Shown piece by piece: positions 8,162 through 17,100 of a stretch of DNA of 36,772 nt. The notes beneath the pieces are model-generated. The model ran no database searches, had not been told where the DNA came from, and saw only the letters and a list, made by a program, of their open reading frames with translations. The number at the start of each line of letters is the position of its first letter. The stretch's first letter is position 1. Position numbers and translations under genes: made by a program. The stretch is from Isosphaeraceae bacterium (GTDB lineage: Bacteria > Planctomycetota > Planctomycetia > Isosphaerales > Isosphaeraceae): positions 1 through 36,772 of the forward strand of contig JAJPJC010000173.1 in NCBI GenBank assembly GCA_021324445.1, in the 5' to 3' direction.

Positions 8162-10462
8162 ATGCAAGCGAGCTTGAGACCATCCTGGCTGCGACGTACC
8201 TACTGGGTGATTGCCTGTGTGGCCTTGTGGAATCGCGCCGGCCGGGGCGAGGAGCTGCCCATCGTCCTCGGGGTGGAGTTCCAGCCGCTCTCGGCGCAGG
8301 TGAAGCGTGTGGTCGAGGCGCTGACGATGCTGGGCGAGCCGCTGGCACCGGGGGAGGCGGCCCGGCTGGAGCGGGCCTTGAACACGACCGGGCCGGAGTC
8401 GGCGGTGCGGACGATTCAGGAGGTGCTGGATCGGCACTGCTTGATCGGGATCGAGATCAATCCGGAGAGCCGGGTCAAGGCGGCGCAGGGGCCGGCGCGG
8501 CCGCGGCTGGTTCAGAACGGCTGGTCGGTCTTTCTGGTGAAGGTCCACAACGAGGCGGGCGTCACGGCGGAGCTCTCCGTCGAGAGCCCGAATGCGATCC
8601 CCGTGTACAAACGCTCGAGTGGGCGGCCGGATCCGAAGCCCTCGGTCAGCCCGGCACAGGTCCTCCAGCGCTGGATGGACGTGGCCTTCTTCGGCGATCG
8701 GCCGATGAAGCGGTCCCTCTCGGGACTGGAGCTGGAGTACCGGATCATCCAGATCTCCAGCCGGGATGCCGGCAAGCGTGAGGCCAAGATCAGCTTCAAT
8801 GTCGGCCAGGGGACCCAGGACCTGGGGTTCCGCAGCGACGTCGACATCTTGTTCCAGATCGATCCGGCGGTCCCGGTGGTCCTGGGCGTGCGGGACGAGG
8901 ACGGCCAGCCGACGACGGCCTCGTTCATCTTCCGCGATGCGATGGGACGGGTCTATCCCTCGCCCAGCCGCCGGCTGGCACCGGACTTCTTCTTCCACCC
9001 CCAGATCTATCGTCAGAACGGCGAGACCGTCGCCTTGCCCCCGGGCCGGTATCAGGTCGAGTTCACCCGCGGACCGGAATACCTGGTGCAGCGGCGGCCC
9101 ATCGAGGTGCCCAAAGCGAAATCCCACCGCGAGGTCTTCCGCCTTCAGCGCTGGATCGACCTGGCGAAGCTGAACTGGTACTCGGGCGATCATCACGTGC
9201 ACGCGGCCGGCTGCGCGCACTACGAGAGCCCGACCGAGGGAGTCAAGCCCGAGGACATGTGGCGGCACATCGTGGGCGAGGACCTGGACGTCGGCTGCGT
9301 GCTCTCGTGGGGACCCTGCTGGTACGCCCAGAAGCAGTTCTTCGAGGGGAAGATCCACAAGCTGTCGACCTCCGAGTACCTGATGCGCTACGACGTCGAG
9401 GTCTCGGGATTCCCCTCGTCGCACGCCGGCCATCTCTGCTTGCTCCGGCTCAAGGAAGACGATTACCCGGGCACGACGCGGATCGAGGAATGGCCGAGCT
9501 GGGACCTGCCCGTCCTCCAGTGGGGCAAGCGGCAAGGGGGAGTCGTGGGCTTCTCGCACTCGGGATGGGGGCTGAAGATCTCCGGCGAGACCCTCCCCTC
9601 CTACGAGGTTCCGCCGTTCGACGGCATCGGTGCCAACGAATACATCGTCGATGTGGTCCACGACGCGGTCGATTTCATCTCCAGCGTGGACACGCCGGCG
9701 CCGTGGGAGCTGAACATCTGGTATCACACCCTCAATTGCGGCTACCGGGCCAAGCTTAGCGGCGAGACCGACTTCCCCTGCATCTACGGCGAGCGGGTCG
9801 GCCTGGGGCGGGTCTACGTCAAGCTCGACGATGGCCAGCTCGACTTCGACCGGTGGTGCGAGGGCCTCAAGCAGGGCCGGTCCTACGTCAGCGACGGCCA
9901 CAGCCACCTGATCGATTTTCGGGCCAATGACGCGGTGCCCGGCGTCGCCGGCAGTGAGCTGAAGCTCACCGGGCCAGGTACGGTGAAGGTCACCGCGCAG
10001 GTGGCGGCCTATCTCGACCCCAATCCCTCGGCCGAGGCGCGCGCGATCAAGGCCCGGCCGCTCGACCAGAAGCCCTACTGGGACCTGGAGCGCGCCCGCA
10101 TCGGCTCGACGCGGAAAGTCCCCGTCGAAGTCGTGGTCAACGGCCAGGCCGTGGCCCGGACCGAAGTCACGGCCGACGGCAACGTCGAAGGCGTCTCGTT
10201 CGACGTCCCGATCCCGAAGTCGAGCTGGATCGCCCTGCGGATCTACCCGTCCTCGCACACCAACCCGGTCTTCGTCCTCGTCGACGGCAAGCCGATCCGG
10301 GCCTCCAAGAAATCCGCCGAGTGGTGCTTGAAGTCGGTGGACCAGTGCTGGTCGCAGAAGGAGCGGGCCATCCGCTCTTCCGAGAAGGAGGCGGCCCGGA
10401 AGGCCTATGACGTCGCCCGGGATGCCTACAAGCGAATCCTCGCGGAGAGCAATGGCGATTGA
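8162..10462 (+). CDS. Secreted CehA/McbA-family metallohydrolase
   Basis: This 766-residue protein starts with a signal peptide (basic MQASLRPSWLRR, a hydrophobic core, then a probable cut near GRGEE). The N-terminal half reads as beta-rich domains, including a carboxypeptidase-regulatory-like segment. The catalytic half has the PHP-type metal cluster SGDHHVH (DHHVH at residues 343-347). Further His residues occur in WRHIVGEDLD, in SSHAGHLCL and in SHSGWG, and GEDL/GANEYIVDV motifs follow. CehA/McbA relatives hydrolyse phosphoester-like or carbamate/amide bonds, and many planctomycete copies are uncharacterised. The substrate here is unknown. The ATG at 8162 follows AAGGA by about 7 bases; the longer frame from 7898 looks non-coding. 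The C-terminus is Lys/Arg-rich and possibly helical. It stands alone, with an AsmA-like gene on the other strand. Confidence 0.8.
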   Translation: MQASLRPSWLRRTYWVIACVALWNRAGRGEELPIVLGVEFQPLSAQVKRVVEALTMLGEPLAPGEAARLERALNTTGPESAVRTIQEVLDRHCLIGIEINPESRVKAAQGPARPRLVQNGWSVFLVKVHNEAGVTAELSVESPNAIPVYKRSSGRPDPKPSVSPAQVLQRWMDVAFFGDRPMKRSLSGLELEYRIIQISSRDAGKREAKISFNVGQGTQDLGFRSDVDILFQIDPAVPVVLGVRDEDGQPTTASFIFRDAMGRVYPSPSRRLAPDFFFHPQIYRQNGETVALPPGRYQVEFTRGPEYLVQRRPIEVPKAKSHREVFRLQRWIDLAKLNWYSGDHHVHAAGCAHYESPTEGVKPEDMWRHIVGEDLDVGCVLSWGPCWYAQKQFFEGKIHKLSTSEYLMRYDVEVSGFPSSHAGHLCLLRLKEDDYPGTTRIEEWPSWDLPVLQWGKRQGGVVGFSHSGWGLKISGETLPSYEVPPFDGIGANEYIVDVVHDAVDFISSVDTPAPWELNIWYHTLNCGYRAKLSGETDFPCIYGERVGLGRVYVKLDDGQLDFDRWCEGLKQGRSYVSDGHSHLIDFRANDAVPGVAGSELKLTGPGTVKVTAQVAAYLDPNPSAEARAIKARPLDQKPYWDLERARIGSTRKVPVEVVVNGQAVARTEVTADGNVEGVSFDVPIPKSSWIALRIYPSSHTNPVFVLVDGKPIRASKKSAEWCLKSVDQCWSQKERAIRSSEKEAARKAYDVARDAYKRILAESNGD

Positions 10463-10493
10463 GCGAGTTCCCGCAGTCGCTCCCGGCCATCGT

Positions 10494-10519
10494 GCCGGCC
10501 GGCCGCGTTCCGGTATAAT
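10494..10519 (+). promoter_or_regulatory. Promoter and possible operator of the first toxin-antitoxin operon
   Basis: A perfect TATAAT lies at 10514-10519, 55 bases before the antitoxin start. The -35 region has no good TTGACA match. A 10-bp perfect palindrome, GCCGGCCGGC (10494-10503), occupies the spacer/-35 zone, where a self-regulating antitoxin complex could bind. The operator role is inference. Confidence 0.5.
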
Positions 10520-10573
10520 GGTTGGGAGCGAGACGGAAGTAGTCCCTGGGGCATTGAGGACGAGGAGTTGCCG

Positions 10574-10951
10574 ATGAGCACCGCTTCGACCGCAGAGCGT
10601 TGCATCGAAGTCACGCTGCTTCGCTCGGAGGGGGATTCACAGACCTTAACGTTGGCCGAGGGCGCAACGCTTGCGGATCTTCTCCGCGAGGCCGGCGCCG
10701 CGATCCACAGTCCCAAGGTGCTGATCGACGGGCGCCCCATCGAGGAAGCCATGGTTTTGAAGTCGGGTATGATGATTACGATCCCGGCCCAGCCGCCTCA
10801 GGCGCCTCCGGAGAAGGACTGGCGAAGCACGATCGGGATGTTCGCGGACGATCCCACGTTCGATGAGTTCATCGCGGAGTGCCGGGCGATCCGTGAGGCG
10901 GATCGGAGAGCGACGCGCGAGCAGTTGGATGCGGAGCAGGAGAATCCATGA
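10574..10951 (+). CDS. Antitoxin with an apparent beta-grasp (ThiS/MoaD-like) N-terminus
   Basis: The 125-residue product has two parts. Residues about 11-72 read as a beta-grasp fold: strand (IEVTLLR), strand (QTLTLAEGATLADLLREAG, the strand-turn-helix of ThiS/MoaD/ubiquitin-like proteins), then VLIDGRPIEEAMVLKSGMMITIPA, closely resembling the 'vNg..v...l.dGD.v.i' ending of ThiS-like domains. The C-terminal GG used for sulfur transfer is absent. A Pro-rich linker (72-79) leads to a charged helical tail (about 84-120) with DDPTFDEFIAECRAIREAD, the pattern by which VapB-type antitoxins wrap a PIN toxin. The start at 10574 has GAGGAG six bases upstream. Its TGA overlaps the toxin ATG (ATGA), so the two are translationally coupled. 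The antitoxin role is strongly implied by context; the fold is inferred by eye. Confidence 0.8.
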   Translation: MSTASTAERCIEVTLLRSEGDSQTLTLAEGATLADLLREAGAAIHSPKVLIDGRPIEEAMVLKSGMMITIPAQPPQAPPEKDWRSTIGMFADDPTFDEFIAECRAIREADRRATREQLDAEQENP

Positions 10952-11379
10952 TCGTCTTGGATACGGACCACCTCTCCGAATTACAACACCCCCATTCGAG
11001 TCGGGGCGTTCCGCTGGCCGAACGTCTCCAGCAGCAAGGCGATCGTCCCATCGCGACGACCATCGTCACGGCTGAGGAGCAACTCCGCGGGCGCCTCGCG
11101 ACGATCAACAAACGACCAGCCGGTCCCGAGCAGGTCATGCACTACACGAAACTCATCAAGCTCCTTGAGTTCTTGGCGAGGTGGCTCATCTTGCCCTTCG
11201 ATCAGCGTGCCGCGCAACGCTTTCACGACCTTCGGGCGGCGAAGATTCGGATCGGCACGATGGATCTCAAGATCGCGGCGATCGTCCTGACTCATCAGTG
11301 GACTCTCCTCTCGGCGAACCTCCGTGATTTTCGCCTGGTGCCGGGGCTCTCGGTCGAAGACTGGCTCGCTGAAGCGTGA
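10948..11379 (+). CDS. vapC: VapC-type PIN-domain ribonuclease toxin
   Basis: This 143-residue PIN protein carries the four acidic positions of VapC nucleases: Asp5 (with Asp7) in VLDTDHLS, Glu43/Glu44 in TIVTAEEQLRG, Asp106 in IGTMDLKIAA, and Asp127 in SANLRDF. The C-terminal VPGLSVEDW is the usual VapC ending. These residues bind Mg2+ or Mn2+, and family members cleave tRNA or rRNA to arrest translation; the RNA target here is unknown. It overlaps the antitoxin by four bases (ATGA), the common antitoxin-first order. Asn124 keeps the T/S-x-N motif. The gene looks intact and of normal length. It converges with the HEAT lipoprotein gene 42 bases downstream. Confidence 0.93.
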   Translation: MIVLDTDHLSELQHPHSSRGVPLAERLQQQGDRPIATTIVTAEEQLRGRLATINKRPAGPEQVMHYTKLIKLLEFLARWLILPFDQRAAQRFHDLRAAKIRIGTMDLKIAAIVLTHQWTLLSANLRDFRLVPGLSVEDWLAEA

Positions 11380-11421
11380 CCGACCACGAGTCGGATTCAG
11401 GCGGCACCGCCGGCTCTCGGA

Positions 11422-11853
11422 TCAGCGTTTTCTAGCAGCTACCGCCGACCGTCCCCTGGACTTGTTGGGAAGTCCGACCTTGGGCGTGTAGGGAAATCGT
11501 TCCGGATCGATGCGCGACAGGGCGATGCCGGCCGCTTCGCGGACCCTGGGGTCACCGTCGTGCTCCTCCACCTTCTGGAGCGCGGGGATGGCATCCTTGG
11601 CTTGTTCGCCAAAATAGCCAAGTTTGATGGCGGCGCTGTGGCGGATGTCATGGCTCCGATGCCTGAGGGCTTCGATCAACGCCGGAACGACCTTTTCCGC
11701 CTCGCTCCGCGGCAAACTGCGCGCCGCGAAAAGCCCCTCTCCCGCTTTGCCCGACTTCAGATCTGCTATCAACTCGTCGGTCGATTTCCCCTTGTTGCAG
11801 CCGCCGCACGCCAGCAAGCAAAGCAACAGAACCCAACCTGTCTGCACGCGCAT
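11422..11853 (-). CDS. Small HEAT-repeat lipoprotein
   Basis: The 143-residue product starts with a lipoprotein signal (basic start, hydrophobic VLLLCLLA, then cysteines at 16 and 19). Either cysteine could be lipidated; LLAC fits the lipobox slightly better than CGGC. The mature part has two or three HEAT-like helix pairs (about residues 42-115). The pattern AAIKLGYFGEQAKDAIPALQKV and DPRVREAAGIALSRI matches PBS-lyase/HEAT repeats, which make protein-binding surfaces. The tail is basic (KSRGRSAVAARKR). No enzymatic motif is seen. It lies 85 bases downstream of the DUF1559 gene on the same strand and may share its transcript. Function is unknown beyond likely protein-protein contact at the envelope. 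Confidence 0.82.
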   Translation of the reverse strand: MRVQTGWVLLLCLLACGGCNKGKSTDELIADLKSGKAGEGLFAARSLPRSEAEKVVPALIEALRHRSHDIRHSAAIKLGYFGEQAKDAIPALQKVEEHDGDPRVREAAGIALSRIDPERFPYTPKVGLPNKSRGRSAVAARKR

Positions 11854-11937
11854 AACTCAAGTCCTCCGTCGGAATCGGGGCGAAGAACAAGGCGAATGGC
11901 CAGCGTCCGCCGGCTGGTGGGGCGCGGCCCGCGGCAA

Positions 11938-13080
11938 TCAATAGGAATCTCCCGAGATCAACTCGCCGCCGGCTCTTGTCATCATGTATTGATACGTTGG
12001 CCCCCAGATAGTGCTCTTGAGGAAATGCACCGAGCCGTCGCCGAACAGGAAATTGCAGCCGCCCGGGTGCATGCTCCAATACACATCGGGGTCCCAGAAC
12101 GGGTTGTCGCTGTTGGGCTTGTGGGTGGCGTCGCCGTGGCCGAGGCACAAGGCTTCGTCGAAGTCCGCATTGTCGTAGGCGGTGCCATTTCCTTGATTCT
12201 GGCACTGGGAGGGAGCAGTATTGGGGGCTGTCCAGGGTGTGGTAGCCATCCACGCGGGGACCCTTGCTCCCGTCACGGCGCCGACCCAGGTGCTTGGGGA
12301 GTGGGCGGTGCAGCGCTCGCCGATGGCGAGCGTGTTGCTCAGTCCATCAGTGACGGCGGCGACGCGCGTGTTGCTGTTGCGCCAAAACATGCCGATGCCG
12401 GCCGCTCCAAACCCACAGGTCACCACGCCGCTGCCATAGATGCCGTCCGTGGGGTCTCCGGCTGTAATCGGACTGTCGTAGGGGTCGTTGTTGTTGAGGT
12501 AGAAGGGTTGGGGGTTCCCGCCGGCGTTCATAAAGCATTCCTCCCAGCCGCAGGTAGCGGCGTAGTTGGAGTGCGCCACCGTGGCGATGACGAAGGTTTT
12601 CGTGATGTCGTAGAGGATGCAGGGCTGCGGGTTGTACCCATCCGAAGGACACTGGTAGACGCTCAAATTCGTCAGCACGATCGTGCCGTTGCTTGGGTTT
12701 ACGATTCCCAGGTTGAAATTGATCGCGTTAAACAGGGGCTGCTGATCCATGAAGGGCAGCGAGAGGGCCGCCCAGCCCCAGCCCGGTCCCATGTCCAGGT
12801 CGGGAGTATTGTTGGGGTTGTTCTGGTAATCGATGTAGCCGCAGGGGAAGGTGCTGATGGCATCGTGGTAGTTGAACAGGGCGATGCCCATCTGCTTCAA
12901 GTTGTTGACGCACTGGGCTCGGCGAGCGGCTTCGCGAGCCGCCTGAACCGCGGGCAGGAGCAGGGCAACCAGGACCCCGATGATTGAGATCACGACCAGC
13001 AGCTCAATGAGCGTGAAGCCGGAGAGTCGGCCGATGGACCGACGAGAACCAGAGATCATGAGTGAAGTCCGAGCCTGCAT
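11938..13080 (-). CDS. DUF1559 family protein with type II/IV prepilin-like N-terminus
   Basis: This 380-residue protein has a prepilin leader ending SG|FTLIELLVVISIIGVL, with the cleavage Gly at 21 and Glu at position +5 of the mature chain. It is followed by the helix AAREAARRAQCVNNLKQMGIALFNYHD. This is the hallmark start of DUF1559 (SBP_bac_10-like) proteins, present in dozens to hundreds of copies in planctomycetes. The C-terminal end carries the equally typical ANFLFGDGSVHFLKSTI-like motif (here NFLFGDGSVHFLKSTI). The body is rich in Asn, Gly and Thr, with paired cysteines likely to form disulfides outside the cell. Pseudopilin-like surface or secretion roles are proposed for the family but unproven. 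The ATG at 13080 has AGGAG six bases upstream; the frame open to 13263 encodes an Arg-rich, non-credible extension. Confidence 0.92.
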   Translation of the reverse strand: MQARTSLMISGSRRSIGRLSGFTLIELLVVISIIGVLVALLLPAVQAAREAARRAQCVNNLKQMGIALFNYHDAISTFPCGYIDYQNNPNNTPDLDMGPGWGWAALSLPFMDQQPLFNAINFNLGIVNPSNGTIVLTNLSVYQCPSDGYNPQPCILYDITKTFVIATVAHSNYAATCGWEECFMNAGGNPQPFYLNNNDPYDSPITAGDPTDGIYGSGVVTCGFGAAGIGMFWRNSNTRVAAVTDGLSNTLAIGERCTAHSPSTWVGAVTGARVPAWMATTPWTAPNTAPSQCQNQGNGTAYDNADFDEALCLGHGDATHKPNSDNPFWDPDVYWSMHPGGCNFLFGDGSVHFLKSTIWGPTYQYMMTRAGGELISGDSY

Positions 13081-13551
13081 GGTGCACTCCTGGGAGTAAC
13101 GATCGAGAATAGAACGATTGGTACGGATCAGTCCGGATGGCTGAGGCGACCTCCTGGGGCAGGCGTCGCGCCTCCGTCGGTGGAGATGCCCGCGGGACAC
13201 CCGCCTGCACCACCCACGGCGATCGGAATCGTTCGACTGCGGACGATCTCCGCGACGGACCATGGTCTCGATGAGGATTGACAGCAGGGCCGAGATCGAC
13301 AGGCCGTCCGTGGACTCGACCAGGGCTCAGGTTCGAGGCGGTCTCGCGCCTCGCCTCGGGATCATCCGGGAGGCTCCGGCGAACCTGGAGAAGCTGGCCG
13401 AAGAGCCGTTAAGCCGATGGGCCCCGAATGATTTGAGACAGTGCGCACTCGCGGCGCAGCTCATCGCGATCGAGCGTCATCACGGCGCCGGTCCTTGGAC
13501 CTGGGAGCGTGGGAAGATCACCAGGGATCCGGGACCGCGGGAGTGCGCCGA
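13081..13551. other. Gene-free stretch upstream of the DUF1559 gene
   Basis: About 470 bases with no supported gene. A + frame (13262-13609) is open for 115 codons, but it has no Shine-Dalgarno sequence, resembles no family and overlaps the end of the small Cys-rich gene. The DUF1559 promoter should lie here, but no strong hexamers stand out. Confidence 0.45.
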
Positions 13552-13905
13552 TCACGATCCGATGGAGATCGACAAGGGAGGAGCGCGCGGACTTGATGGG
13601 AGATGGTGAGTGGTCGGCCGCGCGGTGGGCAGCGCGGGAATGGCCAGGTCGGCGACGACCTCGACGGCGAGCTCGGAGGCGGATTCGACCAGCAACTGCC
13701 CCTGCGCGACGAAGTGGCAGATCACGCAGTTGTCGGCCGCGTCGCGGCGGGATTGTGCCGGATGGTCGGGGCGATCGGCCTTGGACATCGCGCCGATCTG
13801 GTGGGACGAGCCCGGCAGCGCATGCAGACAGGGTCCGCACAGCGTCACGGCCGCGTGGCACGCGATCAACGTGACGAACAGGACCTGTCGAACGAGCCGG
13901 GACAT
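13552..13905 (-). CDS. Small exported Cys-rich protein (DUF2946-like)
   Basis: The 117-residue product has an N-terminal signal/anchor (SRLVRQVLFVTLIACHAAVTL), then CGPCLHALPG and, after a polar segment, NCVICHFVAQGQLLVE. Two CxxC pairs and nearby His residues recall the DUF2946 style of small planctomycete and proteobacterial proteins, often found near metal-handling genes. Such motifs could bind copper or another soft metal, or form disulfides outside the cytoplasm. The C-terminus (PTARPTTHHLPSSPRAPP) is Pro/Ser-rich and probably disordered. The start at 13905 has GGGA nearby. No metal transporter is adjacent in this window, so the link to metals is only by motif. An opposite-frame overlap (13409-13939) was dismissed because it lacks a signal and any pattern. 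Confidence 0.62.
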   Translation of the reverse strand: MSRLVRQVLFVTLIACHAAVTLCGPCLHALPGSSHQIGAMSKADRPDHPAQSRRDAADNCVICHFVAQGQLLVESASELAVEVVADLAIPALPTARPTTHHLPSSPRAPPLSISIGS

Positions 13906-14194
13906 TTTGATCCCAACGCGGTGAGCTCAACGCCAGCAACCGCCCGATGGGCGATCGTCACCCGCCCACGCCGCACGGCCAGGGGCGGTCCGGCACGAGC
14001 AACCGAATCAGTTTGAACAACAATTCCACGGGCGTCAATACCCATCTTCGACAGATTTCACCGACCAGGAGCCGCACTGTCCCAGGTGTTGGCGTCTCTT
14101 GATTCGCGCGGCTGATGTCGTCATCATCGGTTCACCAACCCAGTCGTTGACTACCCCGCCCCCGGTTCGCACCAGGACTGCAAGCAGGCTCGCC

Positions 14195-17100
14195 ATGACC
14201 CTCGATCGCCGACCGATCCTCGTCGCCGCTCTCCTCCTGATTCTGTCCACTCCCGTCGTCACAGCCCCAGGCGCGGAGCCAGGCCAGCCCGCCCGGGAGC
14301 AAAAAGCCTCACCGAGCCGGGATACCGCCGGCAAGGACTACGCCGCCGAGCTGCCGCGGTTGCCGATGAAGGCTCCAGGTGAGGCGCAACAGGCGCTCGT
14401 GGTCCGGCCCGGCTTCCGCGTCGAACTGGTCGCGGCCGAGCCGCTGCTCCGCAGCCCCGTGGCCATCGACTTCGACGAGGACGGGCGGCTGTATGTCGCC
14501 GAGTTCCCCGAATACAACCAGTACGCGGAGGCTAACTCTCAGGACGGGGGCGGCAGGCCCGCGTCCAGCGCACGGGGTTGCGTTCGCTTGCTGGAGGATA
14601 CTGACGGCGACGGCCGCTACGACAAGAGCACGCTCTTCGCCGGCAATGTGCCGAGGGCGACCGCCGTCGCCTGCTGGGACGGCGGCGTCTATGCCGGCTC
14701 GCCGCCTGATTTGCTTTATCTCAAGGACACCGATGGCGACGGCAAGGCCGACGTGCGGCGGGTGGTCCTGACCGGCTTTGGCACGGACAAGGCCGGTGAG
14801 GGGATGATCAACTCGCTCCGGTGGGGCCTGGACAACCGGTTCCATGTCTCGACCAGCCTGGACGGCGGCACGGTGCGGCGCGGCGACCAGCCGGGTGCCA
14901 AGCTGGTCGCGGTCCGGGAGCAGGTCCTGCTCCTGGACCCCCGGAGCGAGACCTTCGAGCTGACCGGCGGGGGCGGCCAGCACGGGATGACCATGGACGA
15001 CTGGGGGCGGACCTATGTCTGCGGGAACAGCGACCCGTTCCACCTGGTGATGTACGACAGCCGCGACATCGCCCGCAACCCGTACTTGAAAGCCCCCGCG
15101 GCGGCGGTGAACATTGCCCCGGCCGGCAAGTACACCAGGCTGCACCGGATCAGCCCGGTCGAGCCGTGGCGGATTCTGCGGACCCGGCTCCGCAGCCAGG
15201 GGATCGTCCCCGGCTCCGACGAAGGGGGCTCGCCCTCGGGCTTCTTCACCGGCGGCACCGGCGTGACTGTCTATCGCGGCGACGCGTTCCCGGCCGAGTA
15301 TCGTGGCAACCTGTTCGTCGGCGACGTGTCGAACAACGTGATCCATCGCGCGATCCCGGAGCCCCACGGCGTGCTCGTGACGGCCCGCAGCGCCGAGCCT
15401 GACCGCGAGTTCCTCGCCTCGCGCGATTGCTACTTCCGGCCGGTGCAGATGGCCAACGGCCCGGACGGCTGCCTCTGGGTCGTCGACATGTGCCGCGAGC
15501 TGATTGAAGGCGCCGCCTTCCTGCCGCCGCAGATCCTCAGGCACATGGATGTCGCCAGCGGCAGCGATCGGGGGCGGATCTGGCGGATCGTGCCCGACGG
15601 GCAGCGGCGGCCCATTCCCAAGCTGGGTCGGGCGACAACGGCCGAGCTGGTCGCCCTGCTGGAGCATCCCGACGGCTGGCACCGCGACACCGCGTCGCGG
15701 CTGTTGTATCAGCGGCAGGACCGGTCGGCCGTCGCGCCGTTGCGCCGGCTGGCCGCCGGCTCGGAGCGGCCGATTGGTCGCGCCCACGCCCTCTCCGCGC
15801 TGGCGGGACTGGGAGCGCTCGAGCCGGGCGACGTCCTGGCCGCCCTCTCCGACCCGGAGCCGCGCCTCCGCGCACACGCCCTGCGGCTGGCCGAACCGTT
15901 CGGCCGGGATCGCGTGCCGATCCAGCAGCGGATGGAAGAGATGGTCGACGACCCCGACCCCATGGTCCGCTACCAGTTGGCCTTCTCGCTGGGCGCGCTG
16001 CCCGGTCCCAAGGCCGCGCCCGCCCTGGCGGCGCTGGCGAAGCGCGATGGGGCCGACCGCTGGATGCGAGTCGCCCTGCTCAGCTCCGTCACCGGCTGCA
16101 CCGGCGCGGTCTTTCAACGGCTGGCCGGCGATGCCGGCTTCCGCGGCTCGGCACCTGGTCGAACCTTCCTGACCGACCTGGCCGGGCAGACCGGCGCCCC
16201 GGACCGTCCCGACGACCTGCGCGCGATCCTCGCGGCCCTGGATGGCCCGCTGGCCGGCCAGCAGGCGCTCGCGCGCGCCCTCGTGCTGGCGCTGCTGGGG
16301 ACGAATTCGGCCGCGTCGCGTGCGCAGCTTGCCGGCATGGGCGGAGGCCGCGTCCGGGCGATCCTCGACGGGCTCCTGGCCGATGCGCGCGCGGCCGCCC
16401 TGGATGAGCACAAGTCGGCCGCCGCGCGGGCCGCCGCCGTCGGGTCGTTGCGATTCGCGCCGATGACCGACGTCCAGTCCATCCTGACCGATCTCCTGGC
16501 CCCGCGGCACCCGCTGGCCGTGCAGACCGCGGCCGTCGAGACCCTGTCCCGATTCGACGATGCGCAGGTGCCTGAGATCCTGCTCCGCGCCTGGCGCGAG
16601 CTGAGCCCCAAACCCCGCGCCACGGCCGCTGAGGCTCTTCTCTCCCGGCCGGCATGGGTCATGGCGTTCCTCGACGCCGTCGAGAAGGGGACGGTCGGTC
16701 GTTCCGACATCGAGCCAAGCCGGCTCGAGCTCCTCAAGTCGTACCCCGATCCCCGTGTGCGGGCGCGGGCGGCCCGGCTCTTCGCCGCCGCACCGGCGCG
16801 GCGTCAGGACGTGGTCGCCGCTTACCAGAAAGCGCTCCAGCCCAGGGGCGACCCGCGCCGGGGCAAGGAGGTCTTCAAGGCGCAGTGCTCGACCTGCCAT
16901 CGCCTCGAAGGGGTCGGCCAGCAGGTCGGCGCCGACCTCTCGGCGATCCGCGACCGCGGCCTGGACGCCGTGCTGCTCAACATCCTCGACCCCAACCGCG
17001 AGGTGATGCCCCAGTTCCTCAGCTACGTCCTCGTCACCACGAGTGGACGCGTCCTCACCGGCATGATCGCCGTCGAGACGGCCAACAGCCTGACCATCCG

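Noticed and set aside
13262..13609. 115-codon open + frame between the DUF1559 and Cys-rich genes
   Set aside because: It has no ribosome-binding site and no family pattern, and it overlaps a better-supported gene.
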